Below are positions 51,154 through 60,637 of a stretch of DNA of 64,000 bases, one piece after another. Made by a program: the position numbers and the translations under genes. Under the pieces are notes generated by a model. The model ran no database searches, was not told the origin of the DNA, and saw only the letters and a program-made list of their open reading frames with translations. The stretch is from CAHJXF01 sp038225855 (lineage in GTDB: Bacteria > Pseudomonadota > Gammaproteobacteria > Burkholderiales > Burkholderiaceae_D): positions 186,001 through 250,000 of the forward strand of contig JBBRQU010000002.1 in NCBI GenBank assembly GCA_038225855.1, given 5' to 3'. Positions within the stretch are counted from its first letter, which is position 1, and each line of letters starts with the position of its first letter.

Positions 51154-51801
51154 ATGCCGCACATCACTTCGTGCTCCGCGTTTTCATCAGGTCTTCGTCG
51201 TGCATCGCTGTTTCTGTTCACGGTCGTGCTCGGCATCGCGGCATCCGGTTGCGCGAGCAAATTCCCGCCCGCGCCCCAGCAGGCCCCGTCGAATGCCGAC
51301 TACAGTTATCTGATCGGTCCGGGCGACAACCTCAACATCGTCATCTGGCGCAACCCGGAGCTTTCGACCAGTGTTCCGGTTCGGCCCGATGGGATGATCA
51401 CCACGCCTCTGGTCGAAGATATCAAGGCGACCAACAGAACGCCGACGCAACTGGCACGCGAAGTCGAAAAGGCGCTGACGAAATATATTCAGGATCCGAT
51501 CGTCACCATCATCGTGACCGGCTTCGTGGGGCCATACAGCGAACAGATTCGCATCGTCGGACAGGCAACCCGCCCACAGACTTTACCGTATCGCCAGAAC
51601 ATGTCGCTGCTCGATGTGATGATCGCGGTGGGAGGCGTCACCGACTTCGCGGCGGGCAATCGCGCGACGATTCTTCGCACGCGTGAAGGCAATAACCAGT
51701 ACCGCGTGCGCTTGAACGACCTTCTGCAGAAGGGCGACGTCAGCGCCAATGTCGAGATGCGCCCCGGCGATGTGTTGATCATTCCCGAGACTTACTTCTA
51801 A
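51154..51801 (+). CDS. XrtA-type polysaccharide export lipoprotein (Wza/EpsE-like)
   Basis: The 215-residue protein has a lipoprotein signal (lipobox AASGC, Cys about residue 31), the polysaccharide export domain (YLIGPGDNLNIVIWRNPELSTSVPVRPDGMITTPLV) and a SLBB domain (IRIVGQATRPQTLPYRQNMSLLDVMIAVGGV). This is the short outer-membrane export protein found in XrtA loci. A strong AGGGGAGAG precedes the ATG at 51154; the same frame is open back to 50821, but that part is regulatory DNA. First gene of the plus-strand operon behind a sigma-54 promoter. Confidence 0.95.
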   Translation: MPHITSCSAFSSGLRRASLFLFTVVLGIAASGCASKFPPAPQQAPSNADYSYLIGPGDNLNIVIWRNPELSTSVPVRPDGMITTPLVEDIKATNRTPTQLAREVEKALTKYIQDPIVTIIVTGFVGPYSEQIRIVGQATRPQTLPYRQNMSLLDVMIAVGGVTDFAAGNRATILRTREGNNQYRVRLNDLLQKGDVSANVEMRPGDVLIIPETYF

Positions 51802-51810
51802 TGACCCGGA

Positions 51811-51839
51811 TGGCCGGCGTCGCTGACAGCGGCCGGCCA
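51811..51839 (+). other. Intercistronic hairpin in the export operon
   Basis: TGGCCGGC (51811-51818) pairs with GCCGGCCA (51832-51839), and the loop itself can pair further (CGCT with AGCG). No T-run follows, so it is more likely to tune mRNA stability between the export lipoprotein and chain-length genes than to end transcription. Confidence 0.5.
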
Positions 51840-51877
51840 CTCACTGCCCTTCCGAACGTTTTCACGCGAGATATGCA

Positions 51878-53413
51878 ATGAACGAGATCGTCGAACAATT
51901 TCGCCGCGTCGTACGCGACGTGTGGCTCCATCGTTGGATCGGCCTGATCGCGGCCTGGCTGATCGTGGTCGTCGGCGCGGTCGCGGTCTATCTGCTGCCC
52001 GATCAATACGAAGCCTCGGCGCGCGTGTATGTCGACACGCAATCGGTACTCAAGCCGTTGATGTCGGGCCTGACGGTCGAGCCCAATGTCGACCAGCAGA
52101 TCGCGATGATGAGCCGCACGCTGATCAGCAGGCCGAACATCGAGAAAGTGGTCGGCATGTCGGACCTGAACCTGCTGGCGAAAACCAGCGATCAGACCGA
52201 GGCGCAGATCGACTATCTCACGCGTGCGATCGAAATGCGCAGCAGCGGCGGCATCAATCTCTACACGATCGCGTTTCGCAATTCGAATCCCGATTCGGCG
52301 CGCAAGGTCGTGCAGTCGCTGCTCACGATTTTCGTCGAGTCGAACCTCGGCAACAAGCGCAAGGACTCCGACACGGCGCGCCGCTTCATCGACGACCAGA
52401 TCAAGTCGTACGAGCAGAAGCTGACCCAGGCCGAAAACGCGCTCAAGGAATTCAAGATCAATAACATGGCGACGATGGCCGGCAAGGACTACTTCACGCG
52501 GATGACCGATGCGGCGAGCGAACTTTCTGCCGCGCGTTTGCAGTTGGAGGAAGCCGAGAATGGACGCGCTGCGATGCGCCGCCAGTTGACGGGTGAAGAC
52601 ATGGTGATTCTCGGCGGCGACGCTCAAGCGGGCGTCGTTACCGAGATCGATTCGCGGATCGCATCGCTCAAGCAACGGCTCGATGAGATGCGTCTGCATT
52701 TCACCGATGCATATCCCGACATCGTCGCGACCAAGCGCATCATCGGTGAGCTCGAAATACAGAAGAAGGCCGATCTCGCGGCGCGCGCGAAGGCCACGCC
52801 GGGTCGTTCTCCCCTCGCGGGCAATCCGGTCTTTCAGCAATTGCAGGTGCAGCTCGCGCAGTCGGAATCTGAAGTCGCGAGTTTGCAGACCCGTGTGGCG
52901 AACTACGAATCGCGGGTCGTCCAACTCAAGGCCGCAGCCAATAATGTGCCCAAGATCGAAGCCGATCTGCAGCAGCTCAATCGTGACTACGAAGTCAACA
53001 AGGGGAACTACGAGAAGCTGATTGGACGTCGCGAATCTGCGCAGATGTCCAGTGACATGGATGCGTCCGCGGGGATGGTCGAGTTTCGCGTGATCGATCC
53101 GCCGCGAGTCTCGCCCAAGCCGGTCGCACCCAATCGCGTGCTGTTGATCTCGATGGTGTTTCTCGGCGCGCTCGCCGGCGGCGTCGGCGTCGCCTTTCTG
53201 ATGGGTCAGATTCGTCCGACGTTTTCGGATCGCAAGGCGCTGCGCGAAATATCGGGACTGCCCATCCTGGGCGCGGTCACGATGATCTGGACTGAAACGC
53301 AGGTGCGCACGCGCAGGAGGAAGCTGGCGTGGTTTGTGGTCGGAGCTGTCGGGCTGATGTCCGTGTATGGCGCCGGCCTCGCATTTTTCCTCGCGCATTC
53401 TTACACCGCTTAG
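51878..53413 (+). CDS. XrtA-system polysaccharide chain-length determinant (Wzz/GNVR)
   Basis: The 511-residue protein is an inner-membrane polysaccharide co-polymerase. It has an N-terminal helix (about 20-43), a Wzz-like periplasmic segment, long coiled coils (about 160-390) with the GNVR-type NYEKLIGRRESAQMS, VIDPPRVSPKPVAPNR, a C-terminal helix pair (about 420-440 and 490-510) and no kinase domain. The cognate kinase is the next gene, eight bases away. The family sets polymer length together with that kinase and the export lipoprotein encoded upstream. Confidence 0.94.
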   Translation: MNEIVEQFRRVVRDVWLHRWIGLIAAWLIVVVGAVAVYLLPDQYEASARVYVDTQSVLKPLMSGLTVEPNVDQQIAMMSRTLISRPNIEKVVGMSDLNLLAKTSDQTEAQIDYLTRAIEMRSSGGINLYTIAFRNSNPDSARKVVQSLLTIFVESNLGNKRKDSDTARRFIDDQIKSYEQKLTQAENALKEFKINNMATMAGKDYFTRMTDAASELSAARLQLEEAENGRAAMRRQLTGEDMVILGGDAQAGVVTEIDSRIASLKQRLDEMRLHFTDAYPDIVATKRIIGELEIQKKADLAARAKATPGRSPLAGNPVFQQLQVQLAQSESEVASLQTRVANYESRVVQLKAAANNVPKIEADLQQLNRDYEVNKGNYEKLIGRRESAQMSSDMDASAGMVEFRVIDPPRVSPKPVAPNRVLLISMVFLGALAGGVGVAFLMGQIRPTFSDRKALREISGLPILGAVTMIWTETQVRTRRRKLAWFVVGAVGLMSVYGAGLAFFLAHSYTA

Positions 53414-53421
53414 GAGAGCAA

Positions 53422-54474
53422 GTGAGTCTCATCGAACGCGCCATCAAGCGCATGGACGAAATCCCGGCGCCCGCAATGCGCGCCGAAGTGCCGCTGGCCC
53501 ACGAGGCCCCGGTGTTCGCAGATGCTGGGCTGGCCGAAGTGAATCGGCAGCGCGTGCATCCGTCGCTTCATCCGGTCGCGCAGCCCCTCCCGCAACCGAT
53601 GATGCCAATCGAGCCGAGCATGCGCGAGCCCACGCTGCGCGAGCAAAGTGCTGTGCCGATGGCCGATGACGATTGGTCGGCGCCGTCGATTGCCATACCG
53701 CGATCGGACGATTTTGCTGACGACTTCGCGGGCGACAAGCCGGCAGCGGTGCGCAGCAAGACGGTCACGATCGACCTCGAGCGGCTGCGCGAAGGCGGCA
53801 TGATTGCGCCCGACAGTGACAAGACGCCGCTGGCCGAAGAGTTCCGCGTGATCAAGAGGCCGCTGCTCAAGAACGCATTCGGCGGCGGTGCGAAGATCCG
53901 CAACGGCAATCTCGTGATGGTCACCAGCGCGTTCCCGCGCGAGGGCAAGAGCTTCTGCGCGATCAATCTCGCGATGAGTATCGCGATGGAACGCGATCGC
54001 ACCGTGCTCCTGGTCGATGCCGATGTGGCGCGCCCTTCGATCCCGCAGAAGTTCGGCATCGCGCCGGACATCGGCCTCATGGACGTGCTGCTCGACTCGC
54101 ATGTGAGTCTGGCGGACGCGATCGTGCGGACCAACGTCGCCAAACTGACACTGATGCCGGCGGGACGTCCTCACCGCCAGGCGACCGAACTGCTGGCCAG
54201 CGAGGCGATGGCCGAACTGCTTGCGGAACTGAGCGCGCGTTACGCGGACCGCATCGTGATTTTCGATTCGCCGCCTCTGCTCGTCACGACTGAAGCGCGC
54301 ACGCTCGCTGCCAACATGGGGCAGATCGTGATGGTGGTCGAGTCCGAGAACACGACGCACGAGGCGCTGCGTGAAGCGCTCGCCACGATCGAGTCGTGCG
54401 AAGTGGTGGGCATGGTGCTCAACAAGGGTCGACGCTCCAATCCGGGTGACAGCTACGGATACTATGGTTATTGA
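53422..54474 (+). CDS. XrtA-associated tyrosine-protein kinase (BY-kinase)
   Basis: The 350-residue cytoplasmic kinase has Walker A FPREGKS (Lys176), the Walker A' VLLVDADVARPS and Walker B-like IVIFDSPPLL, as in bacterial tyrosine kinases. The C-terminus has three tyrosines in SYGYYGY, a short autophosphorylation cluster. The first 150 residues are variable, Pro/Ala-rich, opening with SLIERAIKRMDE. The GTG start at 53422 follows AGGAG by five bases. With the membrane chain-length protein encoded just upstream it forms the split kinase pair that controls polymerisation by phosphorylation cycles. It overlaps the next gene by 11 bases. Confidence 0.94.
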   Translation: MSLIERAIKRMDEIPAPAMRAEVPLAHEAPVFADAGLAEVNRQRVHPSLHPVAQPLPQPMMPIEPSMREPTLREQSAVPMADDDWSAPSIAIPRSDDFADDFAGDKPAAVRSKTVTIDLERLREGGMIAPDSDKTPLAEEFRVIKRPLLKNAFGGGAKIRNGNLVMVTSAFPREGKSFCAINLAMSIAMERDRTVLLVDADVARPSIPQKFGIAPDIGLMDVLLDSHVSLADAIVRTNVAKLTLMPAGRPHRQATELLASEAMAELLAELSARYADRIVIFDSPPLLVTTEARTLAANMGQIVMVVESENTTHEALREALATIESCEVVGMVLNKGRRSNPGDSYGYYGY

Positions 54475-56062
54475 CGAACGCCGGCGGCACAGGCGTACGG
54501 AGGCGTCTCGCGGATTACCGTCGAAACTGTCGACTTTCGCGGTGCTCGTCGCCTGGGCCACATTGATGGGTCAGACCGCGCATGCGCAAGCGCGTGATCC
54601 CTGGCGCCTCCAGCCATCGCTGTCGATCGGCGAAACATGGTCGGACAACATCAATCTCGCGGCACCCGGAAGCGAACGATCGGATCTCGTCACGAACATT
54701 TCTCCGGCGCTTCAACTGACGCGCCTGGGCTCGCGGTTGAAAGTCGATTTCGTCTATCGGCCCCAGCTTCTCTATTACGCGCAGGGGACCAACGGCTCGA
54801 CGTTGCGCAACTATCTCGACGCGGTCGCGAATGCGACGCTGGTCGAGAACCTGCTTTTCTTCGACGCGCGGGCATCGGTATCGCAAGAGAACGTTTCGCC
54901 ATTCGGAAGCCTCGCCGCGAATTCGGTCAACGGGTCGAACAATCGTACCGAGTCGCGCAACTATTCCTTCGGACCTTCGTTGCGTTCGCGCTTCGGCAAC
55001 GACATCAGCTACAGCACGGGTTATCGGTACACGGGATCGAGCTACAACTCCAACGCCGTGGCGACCAATCATACGAGCGAGATTTACGGAAACATCCAGA
55101 GCGCCACCACGTTGCGCGATATCGGCGTGGGCGCCAATTTCGATCGCACCGATCAAGTCTACGGCGGCGCGAACGAAATCATCGTCGAGACGGTCGGCAG
55201 CAACCTGACCTATACGCTTTCGCCCACGATTCATTTGCGCGCCAACGTCGGCTATGACCGCAATCACTATCCGGCCGCGCCGGACCGCGGCTTGTCGGGC
55301 GTTTCTTATTCTGGAGGTTTCGACTGGAATCCGACGCGACACACCAGTCTGAGCGCGCAGGTCGGTCATCGTTATTTCGGCCCGACCGCAAACATTTCGC
55401 TCAACCAGGCCACCGCGCATGCGGCGTTGCACGTGAGCTTCACGCGCGACCAGACCACTTCATCGTCGGCCGGTCTGGGCGTGGTCGCCAATCCCGAGTA
55501 CGCATTGCTCGATCAAATTCTTCTGGCTTCGATTCCCGATCCGATCCAGCGTGCCCTCGCGGTCGCCAGCTTTCTGGCGCGCGCGGGCTTGTCGACAGCG
55601 CGGTTCGGCACGACCGGCTTTATCTCGACTCAGCTCTACGTGCAAAAGCGCTTCGAGGTCTCTCTCGCTTTACTCGGCTTGCGCAACAACGTGACGCTCA
55701 ATGTCTTTCGCGCCGAGTCCCAGGCGTTGTCGACTCTCGCCACGAGTTTCGACGTCTTCAATCAGGCCAGCAAATTCCGTCAAACCGGCTATTCGGCCAA
55801 TTGGAGCCACACACTCGGTCCGCGCACCAGCGCGAATGTGAGCGTGCAGAAGTTTCACAACAAGGCGCTTTCCGGCAGCGGCGATACCAAGCAGCAGATC
55901 ATCCTTGCTTCCATCAATCGTCAATTCCAGAGGCGTCTCTCGGGCAGTCTCCAGTACCGCAACACGCGCCAGGACAGCAATGGCGGCGGCAACGGAGGCA
56001 ATTTCTTTTCGAGCAACTATCGCGAGAACGCCGTGATCGGCTCGCTAAATCTGACTTTCTGA
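54464..56062 (+). CDS. XrtA-associated outer-membrane beta-barrel protein
   Basis: The 532-residue protein has a basic N-terminus, a signal peptide (FAVLVAWATLMGQTAHAQA) and a long series of alternating strands rich in Tyr, Asn, Ser and Thr, ending in the aromatic terminal residue typical of outer-membrane barrels (AVIGSLNLTF). It fits the PEP-CTERM-associated TIGR03016-type family, a probable outer-membrane barrel whose task in export is unproven. ATG at 54464 is preferred. It overlaps the kinase stop by 11 bases. Confidence 0.88.
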   Translation: MVIDERRRHRRTEASRGLPSKLSTFAVLVAWATLMGQTAHAQARDPWRLQPSLSIGETWSDNINLAAPGSERSDLVTNISPALQLTRLGSRLKVDFVYRPQLLYYAQGTNGSTLRNYLDAVANATLVENLLFFDARASVSQENVSPFGSLAANSVNGSNNRTESRNYSFGPSLRSRFGNDISYSTGYRYTGSSYNSNAVATNHTSEIYGNIQSATTLRDIGVGANFDRTDQVYGGANEIIVETVGSNLTYTLSPTIHLRANVGYDRNHYPAAPDRGLSGVSYSGGFDWNPTRHTSLSAQVGHRYFGPTANISLNQATAHAALHVSFTRDQTTSSSAGLGVVANPEYALLDQILLASIPDPIQRALAVASFLARAGLSTARFGTTGFISTQLYVQKRFEVSLALLGLRNNVTLNVFRAESQALSTLATSFDVFNQASKFRQTGYSANWSHTLGPRTSANVSVQKFHNKALSGSGDTKQQIILASINRQFQRRLSGSLQYRNTRQDSNGGGNGGNFFSSNYRENAVIGSLNLTF

Positions 56063-56074
56063 GCGAGGCCCGCC

Positions 56075-57205
56075 ATGTATGAATCATTCTATGGATTGAC
56101 CGGCAAGCCGTTTCAACTCAATCCCGATCCGGCGTTCTTCTATCGCAGCCGCGGTCATGGCCGCGCGATGGCCTACCTCGATTACGGTGTGCATCAGGCC
56201 GAAGGCTTCATCGTCATAACGGGCGATGTCGGCGCGGGCAAGACGACGCTGGTTCGCAATCTGCTGCGCTCCCTCGCGCCCGGCAATCTGGTCGCCAAAC
56301 AAATCGTCAGCACGCAGCTCGATGCCGATGACATGTTGCGGATGGTTGCCGGCGCGTTCTTCGGCGTGCAGCCCGAACTGCCCGACAAGGCCAGCCTGCT
56401 GCTCGGGCTCGAGCGCTATTTCCGGCGCTTGCAGCTCGAAGGCAAGCGTGCGTTGCTGATCGTCGATGAGGCGCAGAACCTGACGCCGCGGGCGGTCGAA
56501 GAGCTGCGCATGCTGTCGAATTTTCAGACCAACGAGCGCTCGCTGCTGCAGAGTTTTCTCCTGGGTCAGCCCGAATTCCGGCAGATCATGCAGCAGCCCG
56601 AAATGCGTCAGCTTCGGCAACGCGTGATCGCGTCGTATCACCTCGGGCCGCTCGGTCCAGAAGAAACCAAGGCCTACATCGAACACCGGCTCGGTCTCGT
56701 CGGTTGGCAGAACAACCCGAGCTTCGACGATGCTGCGTTCGCCGCGATCCACGAAGCCGCGGGGGGCATTCCACGACAGATCAACGTGCTCTGCGATCGC
56801 ATACTGCTCGCCGCGTTTCTCGGCGAGAAGCACAATTTGACCGAGAGCGACGTCGCCGATGTCGCTGAAGAGCTGCGCACCGAGTTGCGTGGCGGTCTTT
56901 CGGATGAGGAAGCCGAGGCGGCAAGCAAGGGGATCAGCGCAGGCGTGATGCCTGTGTATGCGCCGACGCTGTCGCTGGTGAACGGCAAGGCGACCTTCGA
57001 TTCGCGCCGCCTTTCACGCGACGCGAACGGCGTCCTGCTCAACGGTCTGGCCGAGCAGGTACATCTTCTGCAGCAGTCGGCGGCAAGCATCGCGCGCACG
57101 CTCGATCACTTGCGTGCGACCGAGCAACCCGAAGAACGACACGAAGAGCGTGCCGAAGCGCAGCCCGCAGAGCGGCAAGCCCAGGTCGGCGGGATGGAAT
57201 CCTGA
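56075..57205 (+). CDS. XrtA-associated ATPase (ExeA-like AAA+)
   Basis: The 376-residue protein opens with YESFYGLTGKPFQLNPDP, the start shared with ExeA/GspA-type ATPases. It has Walker A GDVGAGKTT (Lys56), Walker B LLIVDEAQNL, and IPRQINVLCDRILLAAFL in the lid. The last 100 residues are polar and variable, with Glu/Gln-rich repeats. The family is a constant part of XrtA loci; its role is not established, although energy for secretion or assembly is a reasonable inference. It lies 12 bases after the barrel gene. Confidence 0.93.
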   Translation: MYESFYGLTGKPFQLNPDPAFFYRSRGHGRAMAYLDYGVHQAEGFIVITGDVGAGKTTLVRNLLRSLAPGNLVAKQIVSTQLDADDMLRMVAGAFFGVQPELPDKASLLLGLERYFRRLQLEGKRALLIVDEAQNLTPRAVEELRMLSNFQTNERSLLQSFLLGQPEFRQIMQQPEMRQLRQRVIASYHLGPLGPEETKAYIEHRLGLVGWQNNPSFDDAAFAAIHEAAGGIPRQINVLCDRILLAAFLGEKHNLTESDVADVAEELRTELRGGLSDEEAEAASKGISAGVMPVYAPTLSLVNGKATFDSRRLSRDANGVLLNGLAEQVHLLQQSAASIARTLDHLRATEQPEERHEERAEAQPAERQAQVGGMES

Positions 57206-57207
57206 AC

Positions 57208-58539
57208 ATGAGCATAGCCGGCGGCATCGACACACGCGCAATCGAACACGCGGCTGCGGCCGCGGCTGCTGCGTCGAGTGCGGCGTCGGGTCCCGCGGTA
57301 CGGATTATCCTGTGCGTCGTGGGTGCGCGACCCAACTACATGAAGATGGCGCCGATCATTCGCGCGCTCGAACGACACGGCGATGTGCTGCGGCCCGTGC
57401 TCGTGCATACCGGTCAACATTACGACGCCGCGATGAACGACAGCTTCTTCACCGCGCTCGGCATGCCCCGGCCGACGGTCAATCTCGAAGTCGGCTCGGC
57501 CAGTCATGCCGTGCAGACCGCGGAAATCATGAAGCGCTTCGAGCCGGTGCTCGACGCGTATGCTCCGGCAGCGGTGCTGGTGGTGGGTGACGTGAACTCG
57601 ACGATCGCGTGCGCGCTGGTCGCCAGCAAGAAGGGCGTGCCGGTGGTGCACGTCGAAGCGGGACTGCGCAGTTACGACCGCACCATGCCCGAAGAGATCA
57701 ACCGCGTCCTCACCGATCAGATCGCGGATCTGCTCTACACCACCGAGCGATCGGCAGAAGTGAATCTGAACGCGGAGGGCATCGCCGGCGAGCGCATCGT
57801 TTTCGTCGGCAACGTGATGATCGATACGCTGCTCGCCAATCGAGCTGCCGCCGTGCCTGCACGCGAGACGCTGCGCGAACTGCCGATTTTTCAGGCGGTA
57901 TTCGACCCCACGAACGGCGACCATGCGGGCTATGGCGTGGTCACGATGCACCGACCCTCGAACGTCGATGCTCGCGAGACTTTCGCGCGTCTTCTGGACG
58001 CACTCGACCAAGTCGCCTCGCGATTGCCGCTGGTGCTCGCGCTTCATCCGCGCACGCAGGCGCGCATCGCCGAGTTCGGTTTCGACGATCGTTTCGATGC
58101 ACGCCGGGTCGCGATCCTTCCGCCGCAAGGCTATCTCCAAATGCTCGGCTTGATGGCCGATGCGACGATGGTGCTGACCGACTCGGGCGGGCTGCAGGAA
58201 GAGACCACCGCGCTCGGCGTTCCCTGCATCACCTTGCGCGAGAACACCGAACGCCCGATCACGATTGCCGAAGGGACCAATACCTTGTGCGGTACCGATA
58301 CGCGTCGCATCGTCGACACGGCGTTCGAGATTCTGCATGGCGGCGGCAAGCGCGGACGTGCGCCCGAACTGTGGGACGGACACGCGGCCGAGCGCATTGC
58401 GAGCCATCTCGCGTCGTGGGTTTCAGCGCGGGTTGCATCGCACGCGGCGTCGTCGGTTTCATCGTCGGTTCCATCGCCGGGTTCGTCGGATGCCGCGCCG
58501 ACGACTGCCGCATCGAACCCATTGAAGAAGGCGGCCTGA
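57208..58539 (+). CDS. wecB: UDP-N-acetylglucosamine 2-epimerase (non-hydrolysing)
   Basis: WecB converts UDP-GlcNAc to UDP-ManNAc. The core runs from IILCVVGARPNYMKMAPIIRAL (about residue 31) through VHTGQHYD, VVGDVNSTIA, VHVEAGLRSYDRTMPEEINR, TMHRPSNVD and TDSGGLQEETTALGVPCITLRENTERP, all standard. The 443 residues include an Ala-rich N-terminal extension of about 30 and a Ser/Ala/Val-rich C-terminal tail of about 40, both low complexity. Its place suggests that ManNAc or a derivative is part of the polymer. It is two bases after the ATPase gene and one base before the deacetylase gene. Confidence 0.95.
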   Translation: MSIAGGIDTRAIEHAAAAAAAASSAASGPAVRIILCVVGARPNYMKMAPIIRALERHGDVLRPVLVHTGQHYDAAMNDSFFTALGMPRPTVNLEVGSASHAVQTAEIMKRFEPVLDAYAPAAVLVVGDVNSTIACALVASKKGVPVVHVEAGLRSYDRTMPEEINRVLTDQIADLLYTTERSAEVNLNAEGIAGERIVFVGNVMIDTLLANRAAAVPARETLRELPIFQAVFDPTNGDHAGYGVVTMHRPSNVDARETFARLLDALDQVASRLPLVLALHPRTQARIAEFGFDDRFDARRVAILPPQGYLQMLGLMADATMVLTDSGGLQEETTALGVPCITLRENTERPITIAEGTNTLCGTDTRRIVDTAFEILHGGGKRGRAPELWDGHAAERIASHLASWVSARVASHAASSVSSSVPSPGSSDAAPTTAASNPLKKAA

Positions 58540-58540
58540 C

Positions 58541-59461
58541 GTGTACACGCCTCTGGTCTCGACACCATCCGAAGAGCGCTACCGCGACACGCAGGCGCGC
58601 CACGATGCGCTGCGCACGCGCGCGGACGCCACCGTCAACGCGCTGACCATCGATGTCGAAGACTACTTTCAGGTCTCGGCTTTCGCACCGTTCATCGCAC
58701 GCGACTCGTGGGACGGCATCCCGTGCCGCGCGGAAGCGAATGTATCGCGCATTCTCGATCTGCTGGCATCGCACGATGCCAAGGCGACTTTCTTCACGCT
58801 CGGCTGGATCGCCGAACGCCATCCGCAGATCGTTCGCGCAATCATCGCGGGCGGTCACGAACTGGCAAGTCACGGCTATGGACACCTGCGCGCGTCCGAG
58901 CAGACGCCGTCGGAATTCAGCAACGACATCGTTCGCGCCAAGAAGCTGCTCGAAGACATCGGCGGCATCGAGGTCAAGGGCTATCGCGCGCCGAGCTTCT
59001 CGATCAATCAGGAAAATCTCTGGGCGCTCGACTGCATCCGCGAGGCGGGGTATCGCTACAGTTCGAGCATCTATCCGGTCAGGCACGATCACTACGGCAT
59101 GCCCGATGCGCCGCGCTTCGCGTATGCGTCTCTGCCCGATCTGGTCGAAGTCCCGGTCACGACCGTCGATCTCTTCAATCGCCACTGGCCCGCGGGCGGC
59201 GGCGGCTACTTCAGACTGCTGCCGTACGCGTTGTCGCGCTGGTTGTTGAAGCGCGTGAATCGCATCGATGGCGAGTCGTGCATGTTCTATTTCCATCCGT
59301 GGGAGCTCGATCCCGAGCAGCCGCGCGTGGCGGGCATCGACGCAAAGACGCGTTTTCGTCACTACCTCAATCTCGATCGCATGCAGTCCAGGCTCGAGAA
59401 GCTGCTGAACGATTTTCGCTGGGATCGGGTCGACCGCGTTTTTCTGCGCGGGTCGGTTTGA
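58541..59461 (+). CDS. XrtA-system polysaccharide deacetylase (NodB/DUF3473)
   Basis: The 306-residue protein has a NodB deacetylase domain: LTIDVEDYFQV with metal-binding Asp residues, ATFFTLGWIAERHP, GGHELASHGYGH supplying the two metal-binding His, and the late HPWELDPEQPR with the catalytic His. The DUF3473 part follows (about 220-300), as in the deacetylase found with XrtA. It would remove acetyl groups from N-acetyl sugars of the polymer or its precursors. Start is GTG at 58541, one base after the epimerase stop. Confidence 0.94.
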   Translation: MYTPLVSTPSEERYRDTQARHDALRTRADATVNALTIDVEDYFQVSAFAPFIARDSWDGIPCRAEANVSRILDLLASHDAKATFFTLGWIAERHPQIVRAIIAGGHELASHGYGHLRASEQTPSEFSNDIVRAKKLLEDIGGIEVKGYRAPSFSINQENLWALDCIREAGYRYSSSIYPVRHDHYGMPDAPRFAYASLPDLVEVPVTTVDLFNRHWPAGGGGYFRLLPYALSRWLLKRVNRIDGESCMFYFHPWELDPEQPRVAGIDAKTRFRHYLNLDRMQSRLEKLLNDFRWDRVDRVFLRGSV

Positions 59462-59488
59462 TCCTCGCATTTCGATTTCGTCGCGCGC

Positions 59489-60637
59489 ATGAAAGCGGAA
59501 TCCTTCGAAACCCTGCGTCCGCTCGATCCTGCAAGCGGCGTCCAGACTTCCATGCCTGACGCGGATGGAGCGCACTTGCTTTCAGCGCCCGTGATTCGCG
59601 AGATGGGCGACGCCGATCGCGCGCGCTGGGACGCATTCGTGTCGGCATCTCCCGACACCACCTTCTTTCATCGAGCCGCCTGGCGTGACGTGATCGATCA
59701 GGCCTTCGGCCATCGCACCTTGTATCTCTATGCCGAACGCGCGGGCCGCATCGTCGGCGTCCTGCCGCTTGCCCGACAGAAGAGCGTGCTGTTCGGCGAC
59801 GCGTTGATCTCGCTGCCGTTCTGCGTCTATGGCGGCGTCGCCGCGCAAGACCGCGTCGCTGCCGATGCGCTGCTCGACGCGGCCGAGGCGCGCGCCAGCG
59901 ACATGGGCGTCGGACATCTCGAATGTCGCAACCTCGGCGGCGAGGTTCACAGTGACGTCGACAGCGCGCGCGAGGGCTGGACCACCACCGACCTCTACGT
60001 CACCTTTCGCAAGGGGATCGCACGCGATCCGGAAGCCAACATGCTTGCGATACCGCGCAAGCAGCGCGCGATGGTGAGAAAGGGCATCAAGGCGAATCTC
60101 GCAAGTACGCTCGACGACGACGTCGATCGCTTCTTCGCGCTCTATGCCGACAACGTGCATCGTCACGGCACGCCCGCGCAGTCGCGTCGCTATTTCGAGC
60201 TGCTCAAGACCGCGTTCGGGGACGATTGCCGCGTGCTCACCGTCACCACGCCATCGGGAGACGCGGTGTCGAGCGTGCTCACGTTCTATTTTCGCAATGA
60301 AGTCCTGCCGTATTACGCGGGCGATGCGCTGGTCTCGCGCGACACCGCGGCCAACGACTTCAAGTATTGGGAGTTGATGCGCCGTTCGTGCGAGGAAGGA
60401 TTCACACTGTTCGACTACGGTCGCAGCAAGGTCGGCACAGGGCCTTACGACTTCAAGCGCAACTGGGGCTTCACGCCGCAGCCGCTCGCCTACGCGTACA
60501 AGCTGGTGCGCGCCTCGCGCGTGCCCGAGAACAATCCGTTGAACCCCAAGTACCGGGCTTTCATTGCACTCTGGCAGCGCATGCCGCTCGCTCTGGCCAA
60601 TCGCATCGGGCCGCTGATCGCGAGGAGTCTGGGCTGA
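59489..60637 (+). CDS. XrtA-associated FemAB-family (GNAT) protein
   Basis: The 382-residue protein belongs to the FemAB group, tRNA-dependent or CoA-dependent acyl/aminoacyl transferases with two GNAT-like halves. Visible family segments are TTFFHRAAWRDVI, RIVGVLPLARQKSVLFGDALISLPFCVYGG, IPRKQRAMVRKGIKAN, and NDFKYWELMRRSCEEGFTLFDYGRSKVGTGPYDFKRNWGF. Members of this subgroup occur with XrtA loci. A role in adding an amino-acyl or acyl group to the polymer is an inference. It overlaps the next gene by one base (TGATG). Confidence 0.92.
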   Translation: MKAESFETLRPLDPASGVQTSMPDADGAHLLSAPVIREMGDADRARWDAFVSASPDTTFFHRAAWRDVIDQAFGHRTLYLYAERAGRIVGVLPLARQKSVLFGDALISLPFCVYGGVAAQDRVAADALLDAAEARASDMGVGHLECRNLGGEVHSDVDSAREGWTTTDLYVTFRKGIARDPEANMLAIPRKQRAMVRKGIKANLASTLDDDVDRFFALYADNVHRHGTPAQSRRYFELLKTAFGDDCRVLTVTTPSGDAVSSVLTFYFRNEVLPYYAGDALVSRDTAANDFKYWELMRRSCEEGFTLFDYGRSKVGTGPYDFKRNWGFTPQPLAYAYKLVRASRVPENNPLNPKYRAFIALWQRMPLALANRIGPLIARSLG

